Assembly (NCBI RefSeq): GCF_019396345.1
Contig: NZ_JAHKRM010000006.1
Coordinates: forward strand, 310,001 to 374,000
DNA: 64,000 nucleotides
DNA from: Nonomuraea guangzhouensis
GTDB lineage: Bacteria; Actinomycetota; Actinomycetes; Streptosporangiales; Streptosporangiaceae
Direction of reading: 5' to 3'
Part shown: positions 13,686 through 22,728 of the stretch, piece by piece
How the letters are laid out: each line of letters begins with the position of its first letter
Position numbering within the stretch: position 1 is the first letter of the stretch
Notes under the pieces: model-generated
Told to the model about the DNA's origin: nothing
Seen by the model: only the letters and a program-made list of their open reading frames with translations
Databases searched by the model: none
Program-made: the position numbers and the translations under genes

Positions 13686-16579
13686 CGGGCCAGCAGCGAG
13701 AGGCGATGCGCGGCCGCGGCGGCCTCACCACGGGTGGTCACGCCCAGCTTGGCCAGGATGTTGGAGACGTGCACGCTGACGGTCTTGGCCGAGATGAACA
13801 GCTCGGCGGCGATGTCCCGGTTGGTACGCCCGAGCGCCACCAGCCGGAGCACCTCCGTCTCACGCGGCGTGAGCAGCTCGGGGTTGGCCGCCTGCTGGTG
13901 GACGACGCCGACGCGCCGGGAGAGCGCCTCGATCTCGTCCATCAGCGGCCTCGCCCCCAGCGCGGCGGCCAGGGGCGCGGCCACGGTGAGCCGGGTCGCC
14001 GCGCCCTCCCGGTCGCCGGAGCGCGCCGCGGCCGTGGCCGCGCGTACGAGGGCCTTGGCCTGGTTGTGCGGGCGCTTGAGCCGCTCCCAGGCGGTCGCCG
14101 CCGCGTCGAAGTCGCCCGAGTACGACAGCCGGTACGCCTCCGCCACCGGCCCGCTGACCTTGAGGCTCGCCGCCACCTCGGCGGCCGTCTCGCGCACCGC
14201 GCGGACCCGGGCCGGCTCGGCGGCCTCCATGGCGTCACAGACCAGGCTGAGCAGGGCCAGCAGCCGCCAGCCCAGCATGGCCTTGGGAGATTGGGACGGC
14301 CGGGACAGGACCTGTTCCGTCGCGGCCAGCGCGGCCTGCGGCTCGCCCCTGAACAGGTGCCAGCCGATGCGCAGGCGGGTGTTGTTGGTGATGTCCTGCA
14401 GGAAGACCTCGGGCCGCTCCTTGAGCACGCCGAGCTCCGACAGGATGCCTTCGACGACCGTGAGCTCGCCTCTGGCCAGCGCGATGTCGGCGCGTATGCG
14501 GAGCAGGTGGTGGCGGGTACGCAGCACCGGGCCGAAGCTGAGCGCCTGTTCGATGGTCGCCATGGCCTCGTCCCACCGGCCGATGGCCTCCAGCGTCTCG
14601 GCCCTGTTGTTGAGGATGAACAGCCCGTTGAGCCGCATCCGGCCGTACTGCTTGGCCAGCCCCCAGCCCTCGTCGCACAGCGCGAGTGCCTCCTCCGAGC
14701 GGCCGAGATCGCTCAGCGCGTCGATGTTGTTGCCGATCGCCCGCGTGATCAGCCGCCCCGAGCCCTTCTCGCGGCCCAGCTCCAGGGCGCGCTGGTTGGT
14801 GGCCAGCGTCGACTCGGTGTCACCGGCGATCGAGTGGCCAAGGGCCAGGTTCAGCAGCAGGTCGCCTTCGAGGCACTTGTCGCCGAGCTCCCTGGCCAGG
14901 CGCAGACCCTCCTCGATGAGCTGGGTGCCTTCCTCGACGTCGCCGCGGAGCATCAGGTGCTGGCCCATGGGCATGACGATCTCGGCGCGGGCCAGGTTCG
15001 GCTCGGGCACCAGGCGCAGGGCGTGGCGGAAGTCCTCCAGGACGCCCACCTTGCCCTTGTAGATCTTGAGGTTGGCCCAGCGCACGATCAGCGTGGCGAC
15101 CCGCGCGGGCTCCTGGGTCTCGTCGAGCTCCGCCAGGGCCGCCTTGACGAACTTGACGCCCCGGTCGAGCTCGCCGCCCGCGTGGGCGGCCTCGCTGGCC
15201 CGTTCGAGCACCGCTGTGTGGTCCGCGCCGATGCGCTCGGCCGCGTCCGGCACCCGGTCCCACAGCATGAGCACGCGTTCGAGCAGCGGGATCGCCTCGG
15301 TGTACGCGAAGGCGAAGAACGACTTCTGCGCGGCCTCCCACGCGGAGATGAGCGCCCACAGGTCGTTCCGGGCGCCGTACCAGTGGTGGGCCAGCTCCAC
15401 CGCGGCCCGGCCCGGCGGGACGAGCTTGCGGTCGCGAGAGATCTCCTCGGCGTAGCGCGCGTGCAGCCGCTGGTGCTCGCCGGGCAGCAGCTCCTCGTGC
15501 ACGGCCTCGCGGATCAGCGCGTGGCGGAAGACGTAGGCGCGGTTGTCGGCGATCTGCAGCACGTTCCCGGCGATGGCCGGGCGCAGTGCGGCCTCCAGCT
15601 CCAGGTCGGACAGGCCGCTGGCGGCGGCGAGCAGGGCGTGGCCGACCCTGATGCCGCCCGCGGCGGCGATGCGCAGCACGCGCTGGGTCTCCTCGGGCAG
15701 CCGCTCGACCGAGCCGAGGATCAGGTCCTGCATCGACTCGGGGAACGTGCTGTCCTCGCCGCAGTCCAGCAGGGCCTCCACGAACAGCGGGATGCCCTCA
15801 CTGCGCTCGTAGATCTTCTGCACCTTGGGGTATTCGGGGGCGCTGCCGAGGATGCCGGCCATCTGCAGGGCGACCTCGTCCTGCGACAGGCGGGGCAGGT
15901 CGAGCCTGAGCACGCCGCTGACCCGGCCCAGCTCGGCGAGGACCGGCCGGAGCGGATGCTGCCGGTGCAGGTCGTCGGAGCGGTAGGTCATGACGATCAG
16001 TATCTGGGCCGCGCTGAGGTTGCGGCTGAGGAAGGCGATCAGGTCGCGGCTGGACCTGTCGGCCCAGTGGATGTCCTCGATGAGCAGGATCGTCGGCCGG
16101 TGGCTCGCCAGCCGTTCGAGGAGCGTCAGGAACTGCTCGAACAGGCGGGCCCGGCCGGTGTCGGTCTCGCCGTCGCCGCTGGGCTCGCCGAACTCGGGGA
16201 GCAGCCGCGCCAGGTCGCGCTCGGCGCCGCCCGGCAGCAGCGCGGCGATCTGAGAGGTGCCCTGCTCTCTGACGAGCTGTCTGAGGGCAGCCGTGAACGG
16301 CGCGTAGGCCAAGCCCTCCGTGGAGAGCTCGACGCACCCGCCGTACAGCACATGGGCGCCGTTGCGCGCCGCCTGCTCGGTGAAGCGCTGCACCAGCCGG
16401 GTCTTGCCGACTCCCGCCTCGCCGCCGACCAGCACGGCCGTCGCGGCGCCCTTCCGGGCCTCGTCGAAGGCTTGAGAGAGGACTGTGAGCTCCTCTTCCC
16501 GCCCCACGAAGACGGGACTTACCGAACGTCCCAGCATGTCATCCAGCATGTCATGCCCCAACAGCCGCTTTCGACGCAT
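13682..16579 (-). CDS. LAL-type LuxR-family regulator with AAA ATPase domain
   Basis: A 965-residue large ATP-binding LuxR protein. After a short N-terminus, PVFVGREEEL opens the AAA domain, with Walker A GGEAGVGKT near residue 55 and LLIEDIHWADRSS as Walker B. A long helical repeat region follows. The C-terminal LuxR HTH begins at LTPRETEVLRLVALG and includes KTVSVHVSNILAKLG. LALs activate catabolic or antibiotic genes in actinobacteria. The start is uncertain: ATGs at 16579, 16549 and just before SVSPVFVG are possible and none has a good ribosome site. Its stop overlaps that of the UvrA-like gene by 4 bp. Confidence 0.9.
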   Translation of the reverse strand: MRRKRLLGHDMLDDMLGRSVSPVFVGREEELTVLSQAFDEARKGAATAVLVGGEAGVGKTRLVQRFTEQAARNGAHVLYGGCVELSTEGLAYAPFTAALRQLVREQGTSQIAALLPGGAERDLARLLPEFGEPSGDGETDTGRARLFEQFLTLLERLASHRPTILLIEDIHWADRSSRDLIAFLSRNLSAAQILIVMTYRSDDLHRQHPLRPVLAELGRVSGVLRLDLPRLSQDEVALQMAGILGSAPEYPKVQKIYERSEGIPLFVEALLDCGEDSTFPESMQDLILGSVERLPEETQRVLRIAAAGGIRVGHALLAAASGLSDLELEAALRPAIAGNVLQIADNRAYVFRHALIREAVHEELLPGEHQRLHARYAEEISRDRKLVPPGRAAVELAHHWYGARNDLWALISAWEAAQKSFFAFAYTEAIPLLERVLMLWDRVPDAAERIGADHTAVLERASEAAHAGGELDRGVKFVKAALAELDETQEPARVATLIVRWANLKIYKGKVGVLEDFRHALRLVPEPNLARAEIVMPMGQHLMLRGDVEEGTQLIEEGLRLARELGDKCLEGDLLLNLALGHSIAGDTESTLATNQRALELGREKGSGRLITRAIGNNIDALSDLGRSEEALALCDEGWGLAKQYGRMRLNGLFILNNRAETLEAIGRWDEAMATIEQALSFGPVLRTRHHLLRIRADIALARGELTVVEGILSELGVLKERPEVFLQDITNNTRLRIGWHLFRGEPQAALAATEQVLSRPSQSPKAMLGWRLLALLSLVCDAMEAAEPARVRAVRETAAEVAASLKVSGPVAEAYRLSYSGDFDAAATAWERLKRPHNQAKALVRAATAAARSGDREGAATRLTVAAPLAAALGARPLMDEIEALSRRVGVVHQQAANPELLTPRETEVLRLVALGRTNRDIAAELFISAKTVSVHVSNILAKLGVTTRGEAAAAAHRLSLLAR

Positions 16580-16595
16580 TTATGGAGGAATAGTG

Positions 16596-16625
16596 GCCCG
16601 GCCGCGAGGGAGGTTGCGGCCGGGC
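16596..16625. terminator. Strong hairpin between small ORF and LAL gene
   Basis: GCCCGGCCGC (16596-16605) and GCGGCCGGGC (16616-16625) form a perfect 10-bp stem with a 10-base loop. It sits downstream of the 48-residue ORF and immediately upstream of the LAL start on the same strand, so it may terminate or attenuate. No T run follows on the minus strand. Confidence 0.55.
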
Positions 16626-16638
16626 GCTTGTGGGGTGG

Positions 16639-16785
16639 TCATGAGGAGCGGCGCTTGCCGAAGACCGAGCGACGCTCGGACTTGTTGCCCTCCTGAGCCT
16701 CGCGTACCTGACGGTGCCGGGCGGCCGCCTGGCGCAGCTCGTTCACGTGGCTCTTCATGATCTGGTATTCGATCTCGGGACTCAC
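16639..16785 (-). CDS. 48-residue basic helical small protein
   Basis: GTG at 16785 with AAGGAG five bases upstream opens MSPEIEYQIMKSHVNELRQ and ends in SVFGKRRSS. The peptide is strongly amphipathic and charged, probably a single long helix, with a very basic C-terminus. It has an excellent ribosome site and high GC3 and falls in an otherwise empty 259-bp gap, so it is probably genuine. It could be a small DNA- or RNA-binding or regulatory protein; no function is known to me. It lies upstream of the LAL gene on the same strand, separated by a strong hairpin. Confidence 0.7.
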   Translation of the reverse strand: MSPEIEYQIMKSHVNELRQAAARHRQVREAQEGNKSERRSVFGKRRSS

Positions 16786-16974
16786 GGTGACTCCTTCTTG
16801 TGTCTTGCTGACACTCTTAAGGTTCGGGCTAAGGCCCCCACCGGCACATCGGGCGGATGCCCTATCTCCGGGAATCTCCCGGCTGTGAGGTACCTAGGAG
16901 ATGCGTGGGAACCGCCTTATAGATCCGGTTTGGAGGTAGCCCGTCCGGTCGGCGATCCTGTGGAGGTGTCAACT

Positions 16975-17904
16975 GTGACTACCTCGCTCGCCGACGTCGG
17001 CTCGTCCGGCGCGACGCTGCGAGCATTCCTGCACGGCCTGCCCGGCGTCGATCGGGTGGGCGCGGACCAGCGAGCGGCGATGCTCGGCACCCGCTCCATC
17101 AAGACCAGCGCCAAGGCCATGGCGATCGACCTGGCCATCTCGATGGTCGACCTCACCACGCTTGAAGGCGCGGACACGCACGGCAAGGTCCGTGCGATGT
17201 GCACCAAGGCGATGCATCCCGGCGAGGGAGCGCCCCGGGTGGCGGCCGTCTGCGTCTATCCCGACCTGGTGGCCGTGGCCGCCGGGTCGCTGCGCGGTTC
17301 GGGGGTGAAGGTCGCCTCGGTGGCGACCGCGTTCCCGAGCGGGCGTTCCTCGCTGGAGGTCAAGGTGTCCGACACCGCGCTGGCGGTCGAGGCGGGCGCC
17401 GACGAGATCGACATGGTGATCGATCGGGGCGCGTTCCTGTCGGGTGACTATCTCAAGGTGTACGAGGAGATCGTCGCGGTGAAGGCGGCGTGTGGCGCCG
17501 CGCACCTGAAGGTGATCCTGGAGACGGGTGAGCTGTCCACCTACGACAACGTGCGGCGGGCCTCCTGGCTGGCCATGCTGGCGGGCGCCGACTTCATCAA
17601 GACCTCCACCGGGAAGGTGGCACCGGCGGCGACGCTTCCGGTGACGCTGATCATGCTGGAGGCGGTGCGTGACTTCCGGGAGGAGACGGGCCGGCAGGTG
17701 GGCGTGAAGCCGGCGGGCGGGATCCGCACCACCAAGGACGCGATCAAGAATCTGGTGCTGGTCAACGAGACGGCGGGCGAGGACTGGCTGTCGCCCGACT
17801 GGTTCCGGCTGGGCGCGTCGTCGCTGTTGAACGACCTGCTGATGCAGCGTCAGAAGCTGGCCACCGGCCGTTACGCGGGCCCCGACTACTTCACCCTGGA
17901 CTGA
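16975..17904 (+). CDS. deoC: Deoxyribose-phosphate aldolase
   Basis: A 309-residue class I aldolase cleaving 2-deoxyribose-5-phosphate to glyceraldehyde-3-phosphate and acetaldehyde in nucleoside catabolism. Seen are VAAVCVYPDLV, EIDMVIDRGAFLSGD, HLKVILETGEL, the Schiff-base lysine in FIKTSTGK, and VGVKPAGGIRT. GTG 16975 is chosen, with TGGAGG 8 bases upstream; GTG 16966 overlaps that site. The TGA overlaps the ATG of the first aldehyde dehydrogenase, suggesting that acetaldehyde is oxidised by the linked enzymes. Confidence 0.95.
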   Translation: MTTSLADVGSSGATLRAFLHGLPGVDRVGADQRAAMLGTRSIKTSAKAMAIDLAISMVDLTTLEGADTHGKVRAMCTKAMHPGEGAPRVAAVCVYPDLVAVAAGSLRGSGVKVASVATAFPSGRSSLEVKVSDTALAVEAGADEIDMVIDRGAFLSGDYLKVYEEIVAVKAACGAAHLKVILETGELSTYDNVRRASWLAMLAGADFIKTSTGKVAPAATLPVTLIMLEAVRDFREETGRQVGVKPAGGIRTTKDAIKNLVLVNETAGEDWLSPDWFRLGASSLLNDLLMQRQKLATGRYAGPDYFTLD

Positions 17905-19337
17905 TGATGGCGATGTTCGAGTACGCACCGGCGCCCGAGTCGCGCGACGTCGTCGAGGTGAAGCCGTCGTACGGGCTGTTCATCAACGGCGAGTTCGTCG
18001 ACGGCGGCGGGCCGTCGTTCAAGACGGTCAACCCGGCGACGGAGGAGAAGCTGGCGGAGGTCGCCACGGCCTCCTCCGACGACGTCGACCGGGCCGTCCA
18101 GTCCGCGCGCAAGGCGTTCGGGGTCTGGAGCGCGATGCCGGGCTCGGAGCGGGCCAAGTACCTGTTCCGGATCGCCCGGATCATCCAGGAGCGGGCCCGC
18201 GAGCTGGCGGTGCTGGAGACGCTGGACAACGGCAAGCCCATCCGTGAGTCGCGCGACGTGGACCTGCCGCTGGTCGCCGCGCACTTCTTCTACTACGCCG
18301 GCTGGGCCGACAAGCTGGAGTACGCCGGGTTCGGCGCCGATCCCCGGCCGCTCGGCGTCGCCGGGCAGGTCATCCCGTGGAACTTCCCGCTGCTCATGCT
18401 GGCCTGGAAGATCGCGCCGGCGCTGGCCTGCGGCAACACGGTGGTGTTGAAGCCGGCCGAGACGACGCCGTTGACGGCGCTGCTGTTCGCGGAGATCTGC
18501 CAGCAGGCCGACCTGCCGCCCGGTGTGGTCAACATCGTCACCGGCGCGGGCGAGACCGGCGCCGCCGTGGTCGCCCACCCCGACGTGAACAAGGTGGCCT
18601 TCACCGGCTCCACCGAGGTGGGCCGGATCATCGCCAGGACGGTGGCGGGCACCGGCAAGAAGCTGACGCTGGAGCTGGGCGGCAAGGCGGCGAACATCGT
18701 GTTCGACGACGCCGCGCTGGACCAGGCCGTCGAGGGGATCGTCAACGGGATCTTCTTCAACCAGGGCCACGTGTGCTGCGCGGGGTCCCGGCTGCTGGTG
18801 CAGGAGTCGATCCAGGACGAGCTGCTGTCGGCGCTCAAGCGGCGCCTCGGCACGCTGCGCCTGGGCGACCCGCTGGACAAGAACACCGACATCGGCGCGA
18901 TCAACTCGGCCGAGCAGCTCGCGAGGATCCGCTCGCTGAGTGAGGCCGGCGAGCAGGAGGGCGCCGAACGCTGGTCGCCCGCCTGCGAGCTGCCGGAGCG
19001 GGGTTTCTGGTTCCCGCCGACGCTGTTCACCGGGGTGGCGCAGTCGCACCGGATCGCCCGTGAGGAGATCTTCGGGCCGGTGCTGTCGGTGCTGACGTTC
19101 CGCACCCCGGCCGAGGCCGTGGAGAAGGCGAACAACACGCCGTACGGGCTGTCGGCGGGGGTGTGGACGGAGAAGGGGTCGCGCATCCTGTGGATGGCCG
19201 ACAAGCTCAGGGCCGGCGTGGTCTGGGCCAACACGTTCAACCGGTTCGACCCGACCGCGCCGTTCGGCGGCTACAAGGAGTCCGGGTACGGCCGCGAAGG
19301 CGGCCTCCTCGGGTTGGAGGCCTACCTTGATGTGTGA
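17904..19337 (+). CDS. NAD(P)-dependent aldehyde dehydrogenase, full length
   Basis: A 477-residue ALDH superfamily enzyme with all key residues: PWNFP (Asn160), LELGGK (Glu257) and NQGHVCCAGS, in which Cys291 is the nucleophile and Cys292 follows it, plus the EEIFGPV and PFGGYKESG C-terminal motifs. It probably oxidises an aldehyde such as the acetaldehyde made by DeoC, but substrate is inferred from linkage only. The ATG overlaps the deoC stop by one base, so it is translationally coupled. Confidence 0.92.
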   Translation: MMAMFEYAPAPESRDVVEVKPSYGLFINGEFVDGGGPSFKTVNPATEEKLAEVATASSDDVDRAVQSARKAFGVWSAMPGSERAKYLFRIARIIQERARELAVLETLDNGKPIRESRDVDLPLVAAHFFYYAGWADKLEYAGFGADPRPLGVAGQVIPWNFPLLMLAWKIAPALACGNTVVLKPAETTPLTALLFAEICQQADLPPGVVNIVTGAGETGAAVVAHPDVNKVAFTGSTEVGRIIARTVAGTGKKLTLELGGKAANIVFDDAALDQAVEGIVNGIFFNQGHVCCAGSRLLVQESIQDELLSALKRRLGTLRLGDPLDKNTDIGAINSAEQLARIRSLSEAGEQEGAERWSPACELPERGFWFPPTLFTGVAQSHRIAREEIFGPVLSVLTFRTPAEAVEKANNTPYGLSAGVWTEKGSRILWMADKLRAGVVWANTFNRFDPTAPFGGYKESGYGREGGLLGLEAYLDV

Positions 19338-19516
19338 GCACCGCCGTTCCCGCCGGGGTAAACGGCGGAAGCAGGCCACCCGGGGCCACGCCTTCGCCCG
19401 CGCGGGCCGGCCCGTACGCACCGGCTGGTACGCCCACCGGTGCGGCGTGAGCCGGTGCGGTCAGGTCTTCGCGCCGGTCCAGCTGTCGGAGGAGACCATG
19501 TGGAGGGGGCGCGGCG

Positions 19517-20362
19517 ATGAGTAGGTTGGCCGTTCGCAAGACCTACAAGCTGTACATCGGCGGGGCGTTCCCGCGCTCCGAGAGCGGGAGGTCCTACGCC
19601 GTGACCTCGCCCAAGGGCGACTTCCTCGCCAACGCGTCGCGGGCCTCGCGCAAGGACGCGCGTGACGCCGTGGTGGCGGCACGCAAGGCGTTCCCCGGCT
19701 GGTCGGGCGCCACGGCCTACAACCGGGGCCAGATCCTCTACCGGATCGCCGAGATGCTGGAGGGCCGCCGCGCGCAGTTCGCCGACGAGCTGGGCGGCGG
19801 CAAGAAGGCGGCGCTGGAGGCCGTGGACGCCGCGGTCGACCGGCTGGTCTGGTACGCGGGCTGGTCCGACAAGATCGCCTCCGTGCACGGCACGGCCAAC
19901 CCGGTCGCCGGCCCGTACTTCAACCTCTCCTCGCCGGAGCCCTCGGGGGTCGTCGCGGTCGTCGCGCCCGAGGACCCGCTGGTGGGGCTGATCTCGGTGG
20001 TCGCGCCGGTGATCGTCACGGGCAACACCTGCGTGGTGATCGCCTCCGAGAAGGCGCCGCTGCCGTCGATCACGCTGGCGGAGGTGCTGGCCACCTCGGA
20101 CCTGCCGGGCGGCGTCGTCAACGTCCTCACGGGTCACCAGCGGGAGCTCGCGCCCTGGCTGGCGGCCCACATGGACGTCAACGGCCTGGACCTGACCGGC
20201 GTGTCCGACGCCGATCTGGCCCTGAGCTGCGAGCAGGCGGCGGCGGAGAACCTCAAGCGGGTCCTGCGCCCGTCGGACGAGGACTGGCGGGCGGCGCCGG
20301 TTCTCACCCGAATGACGCGGTTCCTGGAGACCAAGACGGTCTGGCACCCGCTGGGAGTCTGA
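19517..20362 (+). CDS. Half-size aldehyde dehydrogenase-like protein
   Basis: A 281-residue protein homologous to the N-terminal half of ALDHs: LYIGGAFPRSESGRSY, AARKAFPGWSGATAYNRGQ, YAGWSDKIASVHG and VAPEDPLVGLISVVAPVIVTGN are recognisable. The sequence ends before the region that would carry the LELGG glutamate and catalytic Cys, then has an unrelated short tail, WHPLGV. It therefore probably lacks dehydrogenase activity and may modify or dimerise with the full-length ALDH. GGAGGGGG lies 7 bases upstream of ATG 19517. It is the third gene of the deoC operon; the frame is intact, so not simple decay. Confidence 0.85.
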   Translation: MSRLAVRKTYKLYIGGAFPRSESGRSYAVTSPKGDFLANASRASRKDARDAVVAARKAFPGWSGATAYNRGQILYRIAEMLEGRRAQFADELGGGKKAALEAVDAAVDRLVWYAGWSDKIASVHGTANPVAGPYFNLSSPEPSGVVAVVAPEDPLVGLISVVAPVIVTGNTCVVIASEKAPLPSITLAEVLATSDLPGGVVNVLTGHQRELAPWLAAHMDVNGLDLTGVSDADLALSCEQAAAENLKRVLRPSDEDWRAAPVLTRMTRFLETKTVWHPLGV

Positions 20363-20365
20363 CCG

Positions 20366-21682
20366 TCAGGCCGGTGGGATGTTGGCGTTGAGCCGGAACA
20401 GGTTGCCGGCATCCCACACGGCCTTCAGCGCCGCGAGCCGCCGGTAGTCGTCCGGGTCGTAGGCCAGGCGCACCTGGTCGGGCGCGGTGTTCTCGCCGTA
20501 CAGGAAGTTCAGGCTGCGGCCTCCGGTGGCCCACGGCGACAGCGCCTCGCGCACCTGCTGGTGGAGCGGGCGCGCCTCGCCGGGGTCGCCGCCCGGTGCG
20601 AGCCGGGACAGGACGCCGACCTGATATTCGGCGTCGCGGTTGACCACCGGCCCGAGGCCCGGCTTGGCCAGCGCGCCACCCAGGTGCCTGATCTCCAGGA
20701 TCGCCTGCTCGGTCTCCAGCAGTGCGTCCACAGCCTGTGGGGGGAGCTCGCGCAGCAGCGAGTGGGTGGCGTAGTAGGCCATCGGCTCGGCCGGGTCGTT
20801 GTGGATGCTGCCCGACTCGGTGTAGGGCAGCTCCTTCACCGAGTCCACGAGCCGGGGGCCGATCGCGCGCAGCGGCTCCAGCAGGCGCTCGCCCTCCCGC
20901 GGGCCGCCCGTGTACGCGATCCGCACGTGGGCGACGCGGCGTCCGCGGAACACCTCGGGCACTTGCGGGGCGTCGGGGAACGGGATCACCGCGACGGACG
21001 AGGTCATCTCCTCGGGCAGCCCCTGTGTCCACTCGGCCCAGCGCTGCACCGCGCCGGTGGCGAGATCGAAGAACAGCCCGCCGCCGTACAGGGTGGTCAC
21101 CGGAACCAGCCCGATCTCCAGCGCCGTGACCACCCCGAAGTTGCCCCGCCCGCCGAGCAGCGCCCAGAACAGGTCCGGCTCCGTCGCGGCCGTCACCTCC
21201 CTGAGCTCGCCGTCGGCGGTGACCACTTCGACGGCGCGTACCTGGTCGACGGCGTACCCGTAGCGGCGCGCCATGAGCCCCAGCCCGCCGCCGAGCGTGT
21301 ACGACACGGCGCCGACGGACGGGGCCGAGCCGGACAGCGGGGCCAGCCCGTGGCGGGCCGCCTCCTCGATGACCAGTTCCCAGCGCACCCCGGCCTCGAT
21401 CCGAGCCGTCGCCGTCTCGGGGTCGATCCGCACGCCGGTCATCCTGCGCGTGCTGATGAGCAGGCCGCCCTCGGCCGCGATCGGCATGCCGTGCCCGGTG
21501 GCCTGCACGGCCACGGGCAGCCCGTGCGCCGCCGCGTGGGCCACGGCCGCGCGCACGTCGGCGGCGTCCGTCACGCCGACGATCACGTCCGGCCGGTGGT
21601 GGGCGAGCGCCTGGAAACCGGAGCGTTCGCCGTCATATCCCTCATCACCCGGACGGAACACCGGGCCCTTCACCATGTCCAT
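20366..21682 (-). CDS. FAD-linked (BBE/VAO-type) oxidoreductase
   Basis: A 438-residue flavoprotein of the berberine-bridge-enzyme-like group: an FAD-binding PCMH domain (TGHGMPIAAEGGL, SYTLGGGLGLMARRYGY, GGRGNFGVVTALE) and a C-terminal BBE motif (FLYGENTAPDQVRLAYDPDDYRR begins near residue 390). His64 can carry the 8-alpha-histidyl FAD, but the position of the second, cysteinyl link is Ala120, so only mono-covalent FAD is expected. Substrate unknown. It diverges from the LysR gene with a 70-bp gap. Start ATG 21682 is chosen for the family-typical N-terminus; ATG 21676 is also possible. Confidence 0.88.
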   Translation of the reverse strand: MDMVKGPVFRPGDEGYDGERSGFQALAHHRPDVIVGVTDAADVRAAVAHAAAHGLPVAVQATGHGMPIAAEGGLLISTRRMTGVRIDPETATARIEAGVRWELVIEEAARHGLAPLSGSAPSVGAVSYTLGGGLGLMARRYGYAVDQVRAVEVVTADGELREVTAATEPDLFWALLGGRGNFGVVTALEIGLVPVTTLYGGGLFFDLATGAVQRWAEWTQGLPEEMTSSVAVIPFPDAPQVPEVFRGRRVAHVRIAYTGGPREGERLLEPLRAIGPRLVDSVKELPYTESGSIHNDPAEPMAYYATHSLLRELPPQAVDALLETEQAILEIRHLGGALAKPGLGPVVNRDAEYQVGVLSRLAPGGDPGEARPLHQQVREALSPWATGGRSLNFLYGENTAPDQVRLAYDPDDYRRLAALKAVWDAGNLFRLNANIPPA

Positions 21683-21752
21683 GGGTCCAGCCTGTTTTCC
21701 TCTCATCCAGAAGTCAAAGAGATGGATTGTCTTCCTGCTAGCATGTTTGCTT

Positions 21753-22715
21753 ATGGAGCTTCGGCAGCTTGAATACTTCGTGGCCGTGACCGAGGAGTCC
21801 GGCTTTACCCGGGCCGCGGCCCGGCTCCATGTGGCCCAGCCCGGGGTGAGCGCGCAGATCCGGCAGCTGGAGCGGGAGCTGGGCCAGCCGCTGTTCGACC
21901 GCTCCGCGCGCCAGGTGCGCCTCACCGAGGTCGGGGAGGCCGTGCTGCCCTACGCGCGGGCCGCGCTCGCGGCGGTCGCCGCCACCCGGCTGGTCGTCGA
22001 CGAGATGACCGGGCTGCTGCGTGGGCACGTCGTGATGGGCGCCGTCTCCGCGCCCTCCGTGCTCGACCTGCCCGGGCTGCTGGCCGACTTCCACGAGCGG
22101 CATCCGGCCGTGGAGATCTCGCTCCGGGAGACCGACCCCGAGAGCCTGATCGAGGCGCTGCGGGCGGGACGGATGGACCTCGGGCTGCTCGGCATCGGAT
22201 CGAGCGTGCCGGCGGGGCTCGACGCGCAGGTGGTGATCGACCAGGCGCTGGTGGCGGCTGTCGGGCTCACTCACGACCTGGCGGGGAAGCCCGCCGGCGG
22301 GCTCGCTGACGCCTCGGCGGGGACACCCGCCGTCGGGGTCGCTCACGACTCGGCGGGGACGCCCACCATCACGCTGCGGGAGCTGGCGGATCGGGCGCTG
22401 ATCTGCCTGCCGCGCGGCACCGGCCTGCGGGCCGCTCTCGACGAGGCGTGCGCCGCCGCAGGGTTCACGGCACACGTCGCCTTCGAGGCCAGCGAGCCGT
22501 ACGTGCTGGGGCAGCTCGCCGCCAAGGGACTCGGCGTGGCCGTGCTGCCCGAGTCCGCGGTCGCCGCCGCACAGGAGGAGCTGCACGTACTGGAGATCGC
22601 CGAGCCGGGCCTGCGCGGTCAGATGGCGCTGGTCTGGCGGTCCACGGGGTCGTCGGGCCCCGCGGCGCGGGCGTTCATCGCCCACGCTCGCCGCCGACTG
22701 CCCGACTTCGGGTGA
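21753..22715 (+). CDS. LysR-family transcriptional regulator
   Basis: A 320-residue LTTR with N-terminal HTH MELRQLEYFVAVTEESGF through QIRQLERELGQPLFDRSARQ and a periplasmic-binding-protein-like effector domain. It diverges from the FAD oxidase gene and probably controls it and itself. An in-frame triplicated 12-residue segment (about residues 171-206) is inserted in the effector domain hinge region, which may lengthen a surface loop. Confidence 0.93.
   Translation: MELRQLEYFVAVTEESGFTRAAARLHVAQPGVSAQIRQLERELGQPLFDRSARQVRLTEVGEAVLPYARAALAAVAATRLVVDEMTGLLRGHVVMGAVSAPSVLDLPGLLADFHERHPAVEISLRETDPESLIEALRAGRMDLGLLGIGSSVPAGLDAQVVIDQALVAAVGLTHDLAGKPAGGLADASAGTPAVGVAHDSAGTPTITLRELADRALICLPRGTGLRAALDEACAAAGFTAHVAFEASEPYVLGQLAAKGLGVAVLPESAVAAAQEELHVLEIAEPGLRGQMALVWRSTGSSGPAARAFIAHARRRLPDFG
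22263..22370 (+). repeat. Three tandem 36-bp in-frame repeats in lysR
   Basis: Units at 22263-22298, 22299-22334 and 22335-22370 encode GLTHDLAGKPAG, GLADASAGTPAV and GVAHDSAGTPTI. They are contiguous and in frame. This is a local expansion within the effector domain, absent from typical LTTRs of about 300 residues. Confidence 0.85.
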
Positions 22716-22728
22716 GCGCCCGGCACCG

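Noticed and set aside
13367..16696. A 1109-residue open frame on the + strand across the LAL gene
   Set aside because: It is the antisense shadow of the LAL coding sequence, rich in Arg, Gly and Pro, and lacks any domain; high GC produces such open frames routinely.
19327..19524. A 65-residue frame between the two ALDH genes
   Set aside because: It overlaps both neighbours, is dominated by Arg/Gly and has no ribosome site; more likely spacer with the ribosome site of the second ALDH.
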